This document shows positions 44,154 through 53,605 of a stretch of DNA of 64,000 bases, one piece after another. The translations under genes were made by a program, and so were the position numbers. Origin of the DNA: Hymenobacter norwichensis DSM 15439 (GTDB lineage: Bacteria; Bacteroidota; Bacteroidia; Cytophagales; Hymenobacteraceae); the NCBI RefSeq assembly GCF_000420705.1, contig NZ_ATVL01000006.1, positions 868,267-932,266 of the forward strand, given 5' to 3'. The notes under the pieces were generated by a model, which saw only the letters and a list, made by a program, of their open reading frames with translations, did not search any database and had not been told where the DNA came from. Numbering within the stretch: position 1 is the first letter of the stretch; every line of letters starts with the position of its first letter.

Positions 44154-44654
44154 GAAAAAAGGTGTGAAAGTGAGAGTTTTAGAATTAAAGAAGGTTTGTA
44201 TAATGAGTCAATCTGTAGCACAAATTACAATCATAAATTGATATTTTTCGTAGTCAATGAAACGGAGAAGATTTCTTATTTAATATGCTCCTATGGCTAT
44301 ATTATTGATTTTCACGGATAAATTGCATTATTTCTAATGGAATGCTTTTAAATTGTATTTTTCACAAAAAAGTTATTATGTAACAGGCAAATAATTTATA
44401 GATGCTAGACTTATGCATACGCTTAAAGCGGTTTACTTTAATCTAAAAATGACAGCAGTTTTATACTAAGTACAATCTTTACTCTTTTCTTAATTTTTAT
44501 TCTATTTCCAAGAAAATCTATGATTGTATACCTAGATTTGGTTTCATTAAACTATACATCTTCACATGTATTATATGCTACAAACCAAAATATCAGTGAG
44601 TTTGATCTTGCGTAGTAATAGGCTTTTTTTAGGCTGTTTGTTTTCAGCTCACCT
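44154..44654. other. AT-rich intergenic region before pair 1
   Basis: About 500 bases, clearly more AT-rich than the flanks, between the susC of pair 1 and the LacI remnant. It should hold the pair-1 promoter, but I find no perfect TAnnTTTG on the minus strand, only a shortened TAATTTG near 44220. No coding region is supported. Confidence 0.5.
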
Positions 44655-45197
44655 ATGTGCAGAGTGACGATAATACCATATTTCTTGTGGTATAATCATT
44701 CGGACTTGGAAAAGAAATTCTCCATTTATGACATTACCAAATACTTAGGTATGTTCATTGCCCATTACCATGGTGTGTTGGTCCTGAATAGTAAGGCTTG
44801 TGGAAAGCGCATCAGCGACACATTGGCCGAGAAAGTGCTTTTGTACATAAACGAAGTGGGCTGTAAGCTCAAGCGACTGAATAAGAACCTACGCACTGGT
44901 GAAACCTACGTTACCGGGCTGGTAGTAGAAGATATGGCCAACCCATTTTTACCGTAATAGCCGCTTTGATTGAGAAGAAAGCATTAGCCCGTGGTTAATG
45001 CATCCTGTATTGTAGCACCAATAACGATACGGCGAAAGCCCTTGACTTGCTAACTATGTTTCAGGAGCGCCATGTTGATAGCTATGTCCTAGCGCTGCCT
45101 AATGGGATGGAATCCGAACTCAGCTTTCTATTGCGCCGCGGCAAGCCCATCTTACTCTTCAACCGGGTCTTGTCGGGCATACAGACTAATATGGTGC
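44655..45197 (+). pseudogene. decayed LacI-family regulator
   Basis: The reading frames, taken together, spell a LacI-type regulator: FSIYDITKYLG and RISDTLAEKVLLYINEVG are the HTH and hinge region, NKNLRTGETYVTGLVVEDMANPF follows. After this a double stop (TAA TAG at 44955-44960) breaks it. In the following bases the ligand-domain pattern continues in another frame (AALIEKKALARG, then CILYCSTNNDTAKALDLL, then FQERHVDSYVLALPNG). The end of the ligand domain is missing, replaced at about 45198 by transposase sequence. Intact relatives sit next to SusCD pairs and sense the imported sugar. Confidence 0.8.
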
Positions 45198-45398
45198 TAC
45201 TTCAAAACTGAACTGCTCTACGGCTATAGTTTCCCTGGACTGGTCAAGGCTAAGCTCGAAACTAGTCACCACATTACTTACTACAACGTCGAGGGCCAGC
45301 ATTCTTCGCTTAGCTATTGGGCTACCCACCCACTTCGAAATCTGCCTCCAAGCCACGTCCTAACTCTGCCCGACTTAGCAAATAGGGTATGTGAATAA
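45198..45398 (+). mobile_element. IS3-family transposase C-terminal remnant
   Basis: The frame encodes YFKTELLYG, FPGLVKAKLETSHHITYYN and QHSSLSY, which correspond to the end of an IS3-type DDE integrase core (LKTEL, YI-YYN--R-HSSLGY). No upstream transposase part and no terminal inverted repeats are visible, so only a fragment is left, fused behind the LacI pseudogene. Confidence 0.65.
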
Positions 45399-45649
45399 AC
45401 AGGATTGAAAGCATTTGTCAAAACTGAGCAAGAGCTACTGGAAATAAGAATAATGCATTTTTGATATGTATTATTATATGTTATTTACAAGATATTATTT
45501 ATGTAAGTATAAATTAGGGATGTTATATAAGGCAGAAGCAGTACAAAAAGAGTGGGATTAAATTTCAATGAAATGATAGAGTTTTTTCTTTATGTTTGGG
45601 ATACACAAGTTTCCTTTCTTCTATTTCACTCACCAAATCACTCAGCTAC
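45399..45649. other. AT-rich leader region of pair 2
   Basis: About 250 bases of AT-rich sequence. TATGTTTG at 45591-45598 is a perfect -7 box, 51 bases before the susC ATG. Nothing else is visible. Confidence 0.55.
45591..45598 (+). promoter_or_regulatory. -7 box TATGTTTG of SusCD pair 2
   Basis: Perfect TAnnTTTG match upstream of the pair-2 susC. Confidence 0.6.
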
Positions 45650-48600
45650 ATGAGAAAACTTCTCCTGAGTGCGCTTCTGGTAACGCCAGCCCTGATGCAG
45701 CAGGCGGCGGCGCAGAATCGCAACATTACGGGTCGCGTTACAGACGCGGCTACTGGCCAAGGACTTCCTGGAGTAACGGTGCTCGTTAAAGGCACTTCTA
45801 TTGGAGCTTCCACCAGTGCAGATGGAGCATACTCCTTAAGTGTGCCAGCTTCAGCCACTACACTTACCTTCAGCTTCATCGGCTACACCAGCATTGATCG
45901 GCCTATCGGCGATGCCTCAACGGTAAGTGTGGGCCTTACCACTGATACCAAACAACTAGGCGAAGTAGTAGTAACTGCTCTCGGGCGTGAAGAGCAAAAG
46001 CGGAGCCTGGGCTACGCTGTTCAAGAGGTACAAGGAGCTGACTTAACTCAAGCTCGTGAATCCAACGTAGTTAACTCGCTTGCTGGTAAAGTAGCAGGTG
46101 TGCAAGTTTCCAACAGTACGGGTGCATCGGGTAGCTCATCTCGTATTGTGATACGAGGCGCGAAGTCTATTGCTGGTAATAACCAGCCTTTGTTTGTTAT
46201 AGACGGCCAGCCAATCGACAATTCGAGCTTTTCAAACTCCGGTTCAGGTGGTGGTATAGATTACGGTAACGCAGTTTCAGATATCAGCCCAGACGATATT
46301 GAAACTATGACTGTGCTAAAGGGCGCAACTGCTTCTGCTCTGTACGGTACGCGCGGAGCGAATGGCGTAATCGTTATTACCACTAAATCAGGGCGAAAGT
46401 CCCGTGGTATTGGCCTTAGTTTTAACAGCACTACCTCTTTCGAGTCGCCACTGAAGACTCCTGATATTCAGGACCAATATGGGCAGGGTAGTAACGGGGA
46501 ATTCGAATACGTAGATGGACGCGGAGGCGGTACTAACGACGGTACAGATGAAAGCTGGGGACCCCGGTTGGATGGTCGTTTGATTCCTCAGTATAACTCT
46601 CCTGTAGTTAACGGTGTGCGTCAGGCTACTCCATGGGTGAGCCCAGGAAAAGACAACGTTAGAAAGCACTTCTTTGAAACGGGGCGTACTCTTACCAACA
46701 GCTTGGCCTTGTCAGGTGGCAATGAAAAAGCTGGCGTTCGGGTATCTTATACCAACCTTGATAGCAAGGGTATCCTCTACAACACCTTCTTGCGCCGTAA
46801 TACCGTCAACCTAAATGGTGGCGCTGATATTACAAACAAGTTTAAAGTTAGCACCAACGTCAATTACTCGGAAACTCGCGGCCGGCGCCCAGGTCAAGGT
46901 TACGACGAACTTAACGTAATGCAGCAGATGTACACTTGGTATGGTCGCCAAGTTGACGTGCGGGACTTGAAAAGACTTTACGAAAGTGGTCAGCGTAATG
47001 CTAGTTGGAATTCCAATTACCACAGCAACCCTTATTTCATCTTGGGCGAAGCTACCAATGATGACAAGCGAGAGCGGGTAATTGGTAATTTGACCTTAAC
47101 GTACGCTATAAATGACTGGCTGAACCTAACAGCACGTACAACCAATGACTTGTACAATCAGCTAAATCAGCGTCGGGTACCTGCTGAAACAATCAACAAC
47201 GCAGAGCAAGACGATTACACTGAGGAGCGGATCCGGGTGCTGGAGCGCAACACAGAGTTTTTAGCTACCGCCAACCGCAACCTCACAGAGGATTTTAACT
47301 TGGATGTGTTGGTAGGTGCCAACCGTCGGGACAACCAACTGGATAGAAGTCAAGTAGCAGCTCCCGACCTGGCTGTACCTGGCCTGTTCTCACTGGGTAA
47401 TGCTGCTGGCAACTTGGTCACTGGCAACAATTTTGGGTTGAGTAACACTAACAACTCACCAATTCTTAATCCGAAACAGAACCGCCGCATCAACAGCGTA
47501 TACGGTTCGGCAAAGATTGGCTATAAGAACTTCGCCTTTTTAGGTGCCACAGTCCGCAATGACTGGTCTTCTACTTTGCCAGCTGCGAACCGTTCCTTCT
47601 TTTATCCTTCCGTTGATGCTTCGGTAATCCTGACTGATGCCCTCGGATTGGATGATTCCTTCCTCTCATTTGCTAAAGTCAGAGGGGGGTATGCCCAAGT
47701 CGGAAACGATACGAATCCATACAGTTTAACAGATATTTTCACTGGTGGTACGGCCTTCGGTACTCGTCCAATTCAAACGGTGTACAATGTTAGGTATAAC
47801 CCTAACCTGAAGCCAGAGCGGACTAATTCCAGTGAGGTAGGGGTAGAAGTAAGGTTCCTGAAAGATCGTATCGGACTGGATGTTACTGCCTACCAGGCCA
47901 CAAGTACTGACCAAATTCTAACAGTACTGACTTCTGCTACTAGTGGCTATACTGCCTCGGTACTGAATGCTGGAACATTAACGAACCGTGGTATTGAAGG
48001 GGTACTGACAGTTGCTCCATTAGCACCTTCTAGTGCATTCCAGTGGAATCTGACGGCTAATTTCGCTGCCAACCGTAACCGGGTTAAAGAGTTCGACAAG
48101 GCAGGCCAAATCAAAAACTATGTGATTGGGTCATCAGGCTTTGGTGTAAACGTAGAAGCTCGAGTTGGTGAGCCATACGGCGCCCTCTTCGGTGATGCCT
48201 TCCTGCGAGTACCAGACGGAGAATTCGCTGGCCAGATAGTAAACGGAGCTGATGGTACGCCATTGGTAGATCCAACTCGGCGAGTTCTTGGTCACTATAC
48301 GCCCGACTGGGTTGGTGGCTTGACTAACCAGTTTGCTTATAAAGGCCTCAACCTAAGCGTTACAATTGATACGCGTCAGGGAGGAGAAATTCAGAGCGAA
48401 ACGAACATGTGGGGTATGTATTCGGGCGCGCTCGAATCAACACTCCAAGGGCGTGAAGGTGGACTTATTGCACCTGGTGTAATACGGAACCCTGACGGTA
48501 CTTTCCGGCCGAACGACGTTCAGGTTAGTGCTCAGAACTATTTCTATGCATATGCCTATAATGCTCGTGAAAGCTCTGTATACGATGCTTCCTTCGTGAA

Positions 48601-48829
48601 GCTCCGTGAGGTTCGGTTAGGCTATCAACTGCCAAAATCATTAGTTGAGAGAACTTTCCTTAAAGGAATCGGGGTTTCCTTCGTAGGCCGTAACCTATGG
48701 TTGATTAGCTCACATGCTCCTGGCATTGACCCCGAAACTTCGTTCAATAACGGCAATGCACAAGGCTTGGAGTCTACGCAGATTCCTTCCACTCGTAGCC
48801 TTGGCTTCAACGTGAACCTTACGCTGTAA
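45650..48829 (+). CDS. SusC/RagA-family TonB-dependent receptor, pair 2
   Basis: 1059 residues from the ATG at 45650, where the signal peptide begins (MRKLLLSALLVTPALMQ). Same domain order as pair 1: regulatory-like domain (GRVTDAATGQGLPGVTVLVKG), plug (LAGKVAGVQVSNSTGASG, FVIDGQPID), and barrel ending NVNLTL. The two SusC proteins share the family but differ clearly in the barrel, so the ligands may differ. Its SusD partner follows 55 bases later. The DNA is AT-richer than the window's background. Confidence 0.94.
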   Translation: MRKLLLSALLVTPALMQQAAAQNRNITGRVTDAATGQGLPGVTVLVKGTSIGASTSADGAYSLSVPASATTLTFSFIGYTSIDRPIGDASTVSVGLTTDTKQLGEVVVTALGREEQKRSLGYAVQEVQGADLTQARESNVVNSLAGKVAGVQVSNSTGASGSSSRIVIRGAKSIAGNNQPLFVIDGQPIDNSSFSNSGSGGGIDYGNAVSDISPDDIETMTVLKGATASALYGTRGANGVIVITTKSGRKSRGIGLSFNSTTSFESPLKTPDIQDQYGQGSNGEFEYVDGRGGGTNDGTDESWGPRLDGRLIPQYNSPVVNGVRQATPWVSPGKDNVRKHFFETGRTLTNSLALSGGNEKAGVRVSYTNLDSKGILYNTFLRRNTVNLNGGADITNKFKVSTNVNYSETRGRRPGQGYDELNVMQQMYTWYGRQVDVRDLKRLYESGQRNASWNSNYHSNPYFILGEATNDDKRERVIGNLTLTYAINDWLNLTARTTNDLYNQLNQRRVPAETINNAEQDDYTEERIRVLERNTEFLATANRNLTEDFNLDVLVGANRRDNQLDRSQVAAPDLAVPGLFSLGNAAGNLVTGNNFGLSNTNNSPILNPKQNRRINSVYGSAKIGYKNFAFLGATVRNDWSSTLPAANRSFFYPSVDASVILTDALGLDDSFLSFAKVRGGYAQVGNDTNPYSLTDIFTGGTAFGTRPIQTVYNVRYNPNLKPERTNSSEVGVEVRFLKDRIGLDVTAYQATSTDQILTVLTSATSGYTASVLNAGTLTNRGIEGVLTVAPLAPSSAFQWNLTANFAANRNRVKEFDKAGQIKNYVIGSSGFGVNVEARVGEPYGALFGDAFLRVPDGEFAGQIVNGADGTPLVDPTRRVLGHYTPDWVGGLTNQFAYKGLNLSVTIDTRQGGEIQSETNMWGMYSGALESTLQGREGGLIAPGVIRNPDGTFRPNDVQVSAQNYFYAYAYNARESSVYDASFVKLREVRLGYQLPKSLVERTFLKGIGVSFVGRNLWLISSHAPGIDPETSFNNGNAQGLESTQIPSTRSLGFNVNLTL

Positions 48830-48884
48830 TTGATTTATAGAGTTGCCTAAGCAGCAACTCTATTACTCCTTTAAACTCACCGAC

Positions 48885-50348
48885 ATGTTTCTCAAATACA
48901 GCAAAACCCTGTTGGCAATTCCCTTGGCTTTGAGCCTAGGTGCCTGCGAAAAGGACTTTGACGCGCTCAATACAAACCCTAATAACGCGACGATTGGTAA
49001 CCCGGCCTATATCCTGACTAATGCTGAGCAGGCTAATATCTATCGGCTTTTCGACGTGCCAGCAAGCCAGGATGGTGGGTTGCTCATTATTCAGCATTGG
49101 GCCAAAGTACAGTACACAGATGAAGATCGGTACGGTTTCCGGCCAGGATCTTATCAGAGTATATGGGACGGCTTTTACGCTGGCGGCTTGCAGGACTTCA
49201 ATGAATTGATTCGCTTAGGTCAGGCTAGCAACAACCCCAATATTCAGGCAGTTGGCCTGATTATGCGAAGCTACTTCTTCTCAGTATTAACTGACCTGTA
49301 CGGCGATATACCGTTTTCTGAAGCATTACGTGTTTCAGAAAACATCCTGACGCCTAAGTATGATACCCAGCAGCAAGTATATGCTGGTATTCTTGCTGAT
49401 CTGAAGTCTGCTGATGGTTTGATCCAAGCTAATGGACCTGAAGTTGGTGGTGATGTCATCTATGATGGCGACATGACTAAGTGGAAGCGCTTCGGTAACT
49501 CTTTGCGTTTGCGTTTGGCTATGCGTATTATCGATGCGGATGCTTCATTGGCTCGTACTAACATCAGCGAGGTATTGAATGGCACTACTTCAGTCTTGAC
49601 AAGCAATAGCGATAATGCCCAGTTTGACTTCTTGGCTAGCGCAGCAAATACAAACCCTGTTTATTTTAACAGATTAACTCGCGACGATCATCGAGTAAGC
49701 CGGACTATTACTTCACGGCTTGCACGCTTGAACGATCCACGCTTGGGAATTTATGCGAACCACCCAGAAACAGGTGATTCTACTGCTTTCTACCGTGGTG
49801 TTCCTAATGGCTTAATGAATGCAGCTGCAGCTGCTTTAGGTCCATTCTCGACTACTTCTAAAGTGGGCAGCGCATTCACAGCGGCCGATGCACCTGGGGT
49901 ATTGATGACGTATTCTGAGTTGCTGTTTTTGAAGTCTGAAGCCATAGCACGCGGTATTGTAACTGGTAATGCTACAACGGAATATAATAATGCCATCCGT
50001 GCTTCTTTAACTCAGTACGGTATCGGAGCGACGGAAGCTGCAACTTATATAGCGCAGCCCTCGGTTGGGGTAACCATTACGGCAAACAATTATAAGCAAG
50101 CCATTGGTACCCAAAAGTGGATTGCACTATATGGTCAAGGTATAGAGGCTTGGTCGGAGTGGCGTCGTTTGGATTATCCGACATTGAAAGTAGCGACTTC
50201 CCCAGTTGCTGCTGCTGCTAGTAAGATTCCTGTCCGTTTCCGTTATCCACAAAACGAACAGAGTACTAATAATGCCAGCTATACTGCAGCTGTGGCAAAT
50301 CAAGGCCCGGATGTACTCACCACTAAACTATGGTGGGACAAATTGTAA
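48885..50348 (+). CDS. SusD/RagB-family lipoprotein, pair 2
   Basis: 487 residues from the ATG at 48885; an upstream TTG adds residues before the signal peptide and is unlikely. Lipobox LSLGAC. SusD features are NTNPNNATIGN, DLYGDIPFSEALR, WKRFGNSLRLRLAMRI and QKWIALYGQGIEAWSEWRRLDYP. It is the surface cover for the pair-2 SusC. A perfect palindromic terminator follows at 50357. Confidence 0.92.
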   Translation: MFLKYSKTLLAIPLALSLGACEKDFDALNTNPNNATIGNPAYILTNAEQANIYRLFDVPASQDGGLLIIQHWAKVQYTDEDRYGFRPGSYQSIWDGFYAGGLQDFNELIRLGQASNNPNIQAVGLIMRSYFFSVLTDLYGDIPFSEALRVSENILTPKYDTQQQVYAGILADLKSADGLIQANGPEVGGDVIYDGDMTKWKRFGNSLRLRLAMRIIDADASLARTNISEVLNGTTSVLTSNSDNAQFDFLASAANTNPVYFNRLTRDDHRVSRTITSRLARLNDPRLGIYANHPETGDSTAFYRGVPNGLMNAAAAALGPFSTTSKVGSAFTAADAPGVLMTYSELLFLKSEAIARGIVTGNATTEYNNAIRASLTQYGIGATEAATYIAQPSVGVTITANNYKQAIGTQKWIALYGQGIEAWSEWRRLDYPTLKVATSPVAAAASKIPVRFRYPQNEQSTNNASYTAAVANQGPDVLTTKLWWDKL

Positions 50349-50356
50349 TAAGCCCA

Positions 50357-50405
50357 ACAGTAATAAAAAACCCTCTGGTATTACCAGAGGGTTTTTTATT
50401 ACTGT
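50357..50405. terminator. 24-bp perfect palindromic terminator
   Basis: Arms 50357-50380 and 50382-50405 are exact complements with one base between. The core is ACCCTCTGGTA, flanked by T-runs on both strands. Confidence 0.9.
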
Positions 50406-50478
50406 AATGTTTAAGATGTAAGATGATAGTCCTTACAAGTACAGAAATAAGTCAGTAGATGCGGTTGATGAAAGCTGC

Positions 50479-51556
50479 TTAACTCTGCATCAAGAACCCC
50501 TTTATATATTCATCCAAATCGCCATCTAGCACGTTTTGTACATCAGTGCGTTCGATTCCTGTGCGTAGGTCTTTGACGAGCTTGTAGGGATGAAGCACGT
50601 AGTTGCGAATTTGGGAGCCAAAGTCGATGCGCTTTTTGTTGGCTTCCACCTTGTCGCGCTCAGCGTGGCGCTTATCCATCTCAATCTGATAGAGACGCGA
50701 CTTAAGCATGCGTAGGGCATGCTCTTTGTTCATAAGCTGGCTCCGTTCAATCTGTACGGCGATGATGATGCCGGAAGGTGCGTGCGTAAGGCGCACGGCG
50801 GTTTCCACCTTGTTTACGTTCTGGCCACCAGCACCACCAGCCCGAAACGTGTCCCACGATATGTCCGCAGGGTTAATTTCGATATTGATGGTGTCGTCAA
50901 TGACGGGGTAGGCGAATACGGACGCAAACGAGGTGTGCCGCCGGCCACTACTGTCAAACGGGGACATTCGTACTAGGCGGTGCACACCGATTTCACTTTT
51001 CAGGTAACCGTATGCAAAATCTCCATCGATTTCCAGGGAGGCGGACTTGATACCAGCGCCTTCACCGGGCTGGTAGCTGATCTGGCGGACGCCGAAACCG
51101 TGGCTCTCGGCCCACATGATATACATGCGCATCAGCATTTCGGCCCAGTCCTGGCTTTCGGTGCCACCAGCGCCCGGATTAATGTCGATGATGGCGGAAA
51201 GCTGGTCTTCCTCGTCGGAGAGCATCCGCTTGAATTCCAGTTGCTCCACTTTCTTGATAGTAGCTTCGTAATCGGCCTGCATTTCGGCTTCCGGTACGTC
51301 GCCTTCCCGGTAGAAGTCGAACAGTACTTCGGTGTCGGCTAGTGTCTGCTGGACGGTTTCGTAATCGTCGGTCCAGGTTTTTACGGCTTTGATTTCGCGT
51401 AGAGTAGCTTCGGCTTTCTTGGAATCGTCCCAGAAACCGGGCGCGGTAGTTTGCGCTTCGGCAGCTACTACTTCAGCTTTGCGGTTATCGTAGTCAAAGA
51501 TACCTCCTCAGGGCCTCAACGCGGCCCTTCAATTCCTTCACCTGGTCTTGGGTCAT
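50479..51556 (-). CDS. prfB: peptide chain release factor 2, with programmed +1 frameshift
   Basis: 358 residues when read through the frameshift. Translation begins at the ATG at 51556; after 20 codons the frame meets TGA (51496-51494). Just before it stands AGG AGG TAT CTT TGA, the known RF2 signal: an internal Shine-Dalgarno AGGAGG (51508-51503), the slippery CTT, and the stop. A +1 shift moves reading to GAC, and the main frame runs to 50479. RF2 hallmarks are SPF (RMSPFDSSG) and [13 protein letters not shown]2 reads UAA/UGA, so low RF2 leads to more shifting. TACCTTTG (minus, 51592) is the -7 box. Confidence 0.97.
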
Positions 51557-51591
51557 CGGGAATATATATGCGTGAATGAAAAATGGGGAAA

Positions 51592-51599
51592 CAAAGGTA
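51592..51599 (-). promoter_or_regulatory. -7 box TACCTTTG of prfB
   Basis: Perfect TAnnTTTG on the minus strand, 35 bases before the prfB ATG. Confidence 0.65.
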
Positions 51600-51656
51600 G
51601 CCGGAATAGAGCGCCGGCTTGGCAATAAAGTGCGTTGCCCACAGTTTGGCACGAAA

Positions 51657-51723
51657 ACGCCCTTCTCACAAATATCGTGGTAGGGTCTTGGGAGAACTGC
51701 GCACGTATTTGTGAGAAGGGCGT
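51657..51723. terminator. 18-bp stem-loop after ilvE
   Basis: ACGCCCTTCTCACAAATA (51657-51674) and its complement (51706-51723), exact over 18 bases, with a T-run on the minus strand beyond. It ends the ilvE transcript. Confidence 0.8.
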
Positions 51724-51738
51724 AAACAGCAACGTGGC

Positions 51739-52803
51739 TTATACAGCTACCATCCAGTTGTGAGTATCAGGAGCCTGGCGGGTACGGATGGCGTGTAGCG
51801 CAGCACTGGCGCGGCTAGAGAAACTCTCAGGTGTCGGAGCTGGCAGCTCATAGTCCTGGCCCTGGTAGCCGATAACGGCCATCGGCGCAATAGTAGCCGC
51901 GGTGCCAACACCAAATGCCTCTTTCAGCTTGCCGTCGGTCAGAGACTGCATCAGTTCTACAGCCGATACTTTGCGCTCTTCCACAGTCATACCCCAGTCG
52001 CGGGCCAATTGGAGCACACTACGGCGCGTAACGCCATCAAGAATGGAAGTGCTGAGGGCCGGCGTTATCACCTTGCCATCAATGACAAAAATAGCGTTCA
52101 TCGTGCCCGATTCCTCTACGTAGCGGTGCTCGGAAGCGTCGGTCCAGATGAGTTGGTTGTAGCCTTCCGATTGGGCCAACTTGGTGGGGTACATGGCAGC
52201 ACCGTAGTTGCCGGCGTTTTTGGCGTAACCCGCGCCGCCTTCCGCCGACCGAACGTAGCGCTCCTCGAAGCGTACGCGCAACGGCTTGTTGTAATAGAGG
52301 CCTACCGGGCAAGTGAAAATAACAAGCTTATATGTGTCGGACGGCCGCACCCCGATGAACCCATCAGTAGCAAACATGTAAGGACGGATGTAAAGCGCGC
52401 TGCCCGGCGAATCAGGCACCCAGGCGCTATCCAGCCGAATCAGTTGGCTTAGACCCTGCATAAACAGTTCTTCGGGTACTGTAGGCATGCACATCCGCTC
52501 AGCCGAGGCATTGAGACGGCGCAGGTTATCGTAGGGACGAAAAAGGGAAATTTCGCCGTTGGAATTTTTGTACGCTTTCATACCCTCGAAAATGGCCTGC
52601 CCATAGTGCAAAGCCGAGTTAGCAGGGCTGACCGTTATGTCGCCGTAAGGCACAATCTGCGCATCCTGCCACTCTCCGTCACGGTAGTCTACCACAAACA
52701 TGTGGTCGGAGAAGGTTTTGCCGAACTCAAGGCGTTCGGGGTCCAGGTGATTCAGGCGGGAAGCCGTGGTTTGCTGGGTCCGGATAGTGAGGGTGTCGAG
52801 CAT
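51739..52803 (-). CDS. ilvE: branched-chain amino acid aminotransferase
   Basis: 354 residues, the longer eukaryote-like BCAT form common in Bacteroidota. The N-terminal part has FGKTFSDHMFVVDYRDGEW, then ALHYGQAIFEGMKAYKN. The PLP Lys lies in GAAMYPTKLAQSEGYNQLIWTD, and the C-terminus has the usual LDGVTRRSVLQLARDWG. It transfers amino groups between glutamate and the keto acids of Leu, Ile and Val in the cytosol. Its own terminator follows. Confidence 0.95.
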   Translation of the reverse strand: MLDTLTIRTQQTTASRLNHLDPERLEFGKTFSDHMFVVDYRDGEWQDAQIVPYGDITVSPANSALHYGQAIFEGMKAYKNSNGEISLFRPYDNLRRLNASAERMCMPTVPEELFMQGLSQLIRLDSAWVPDSPGSALYIRPYMFATDGFIGVRPSDTYKLVIFTCPVGLYYNKPLRVRFEERYVRSAEGGAGYAKNAGNYGAAMYPTKLAQSEGYNQLIWTDASEHRYVEESGTMNAIFVIDGKVITPALSTSILDGVTRRSVLQLARDWGMTVEERKVSAVELMQSLTDGKLKEAFGVGTAATIAPMAVIGYQGQDYELPAPTPESFSSRASAALHAIRTRQAPDTHNWMVAV

Positions 52804-52909
52804 GAAGAAAGCGTAAGAGGAGAAGATGGGAATTGGGGTAGGTAGGAGCGGGGTTACGCCGTAGCGCGTTCAATGAAACGGGTAAAGCCAGCGGATGGGT
52901 TTGGCAAAC

Positions 52910-53458
52910 CTACATACGAGGCTTCCAGGAAACTTCCTCAGCGCCCAAGTCGTGGGCCATTTGGCGGCTAAGTACAAAAAGATAATCGGATAGGCGGTTC
53001 AGGTACATCACCACCAAGTCGTCCACAAACGAATCTTCGCGCAAGTGAATCACTAACCGCTCGGCTCGGCGACACACGCAGCGCGCTACGTGGGCGAAGG
53101 ATACCGACTGGTGGCCGCCGGGTAGCACAAACACCCGCAGCTCGGGTAGCTGTAGGTTCATGCGGTCCATTTCCTCTTCCAGCAGCGTCACGTCGGTATC
53201 GTGGAGGTCCGGGATTTTCATCTTTGACTTCTCGGGGTCGGAAGCTAGAGATGCCCCGATGGTGAATAGCCGGTCCTGAATCTCCTTGAGCAGGTCGCGC
53301 CGGGTCGCATTCACGTCTTGGTCGCGCAGTAGGCCAATGTAGGAGTTCAGTTCATCAACAGTGCCGTAGCAGTCGATACGCAGGCTAGATTTGGGTACGC
53401 GCGTGCCTCCAATGAGAGACGTGAGGCCTTTGTCGCCGGTTTTGGTGTAGATCTTCAT
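52910..53458 (-). CDS. cob(I)alamin adenosyltransferase, PduO type
   Basis: 182 residues. The family N-terminus TKTGDKGLTSLIGGTRVPKSS is the ATP-binding loop, followed by DCYGTVDELNSYIG and the Arg cluster CRRAERLVIHL, all typical of PduO/MMAB enzymes. It joins adenosyl from ATP to cob(I)alamin to make adenosylcobalamin, the cofactor of MutA/MutB encoded 36 kb away in this window. Trimeric cytosolic enzyme. Confidence 0.95.
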   Translation of the reverse strand: MKIYTKTGDKGLTSLIGGTRVPKSSLRIDCYGTVDELNSYIGLLRDQDVNATRRDLLKEIQDRLFTIGASLASDPEKSKMKIPDLHDTDVTLLEEEMDRMNLQLPELRVFVLPGGHQSVSFAHVARCVCRRAERLVIHLREDSFVDDLVVMYLNRLSDYLFVLSRQMAHDLGAEEVSWKPRM

Positions 53459-53531
53459 GAAAAGTGAAATGGTGCTACCACCGCTGGCGTAGCGCTACGA
53501 TTCATTTGGGAACCGCGGACTAAAAATAAAA

Positions 53532-53578
53532 CGTCATCTGGCACATCGGAAGAGGTCCTTCGTAAGCGCCAGATGACG
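53532..53578 (-). terminator. terminator of the plsC-gatC-TPR-ABC operon
   Basis: CGTCATCTGGC / GCCAGATGACG stem (11 bp) followed on the minus strand by TTTTATTTTT. Confidence 0.85.
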
Positions 53579-53605
53579 AGGGGTGCTATTGAAACACGGA
53601 ATGCG

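Noticed and set aside
45102..45398. A 98-aa intact protein
   Set aside because: The frame joins an out-of-frame part of a LacI ligand domain to the end of an IS3-type transposase; it is pseudogene sequence, not a gene.
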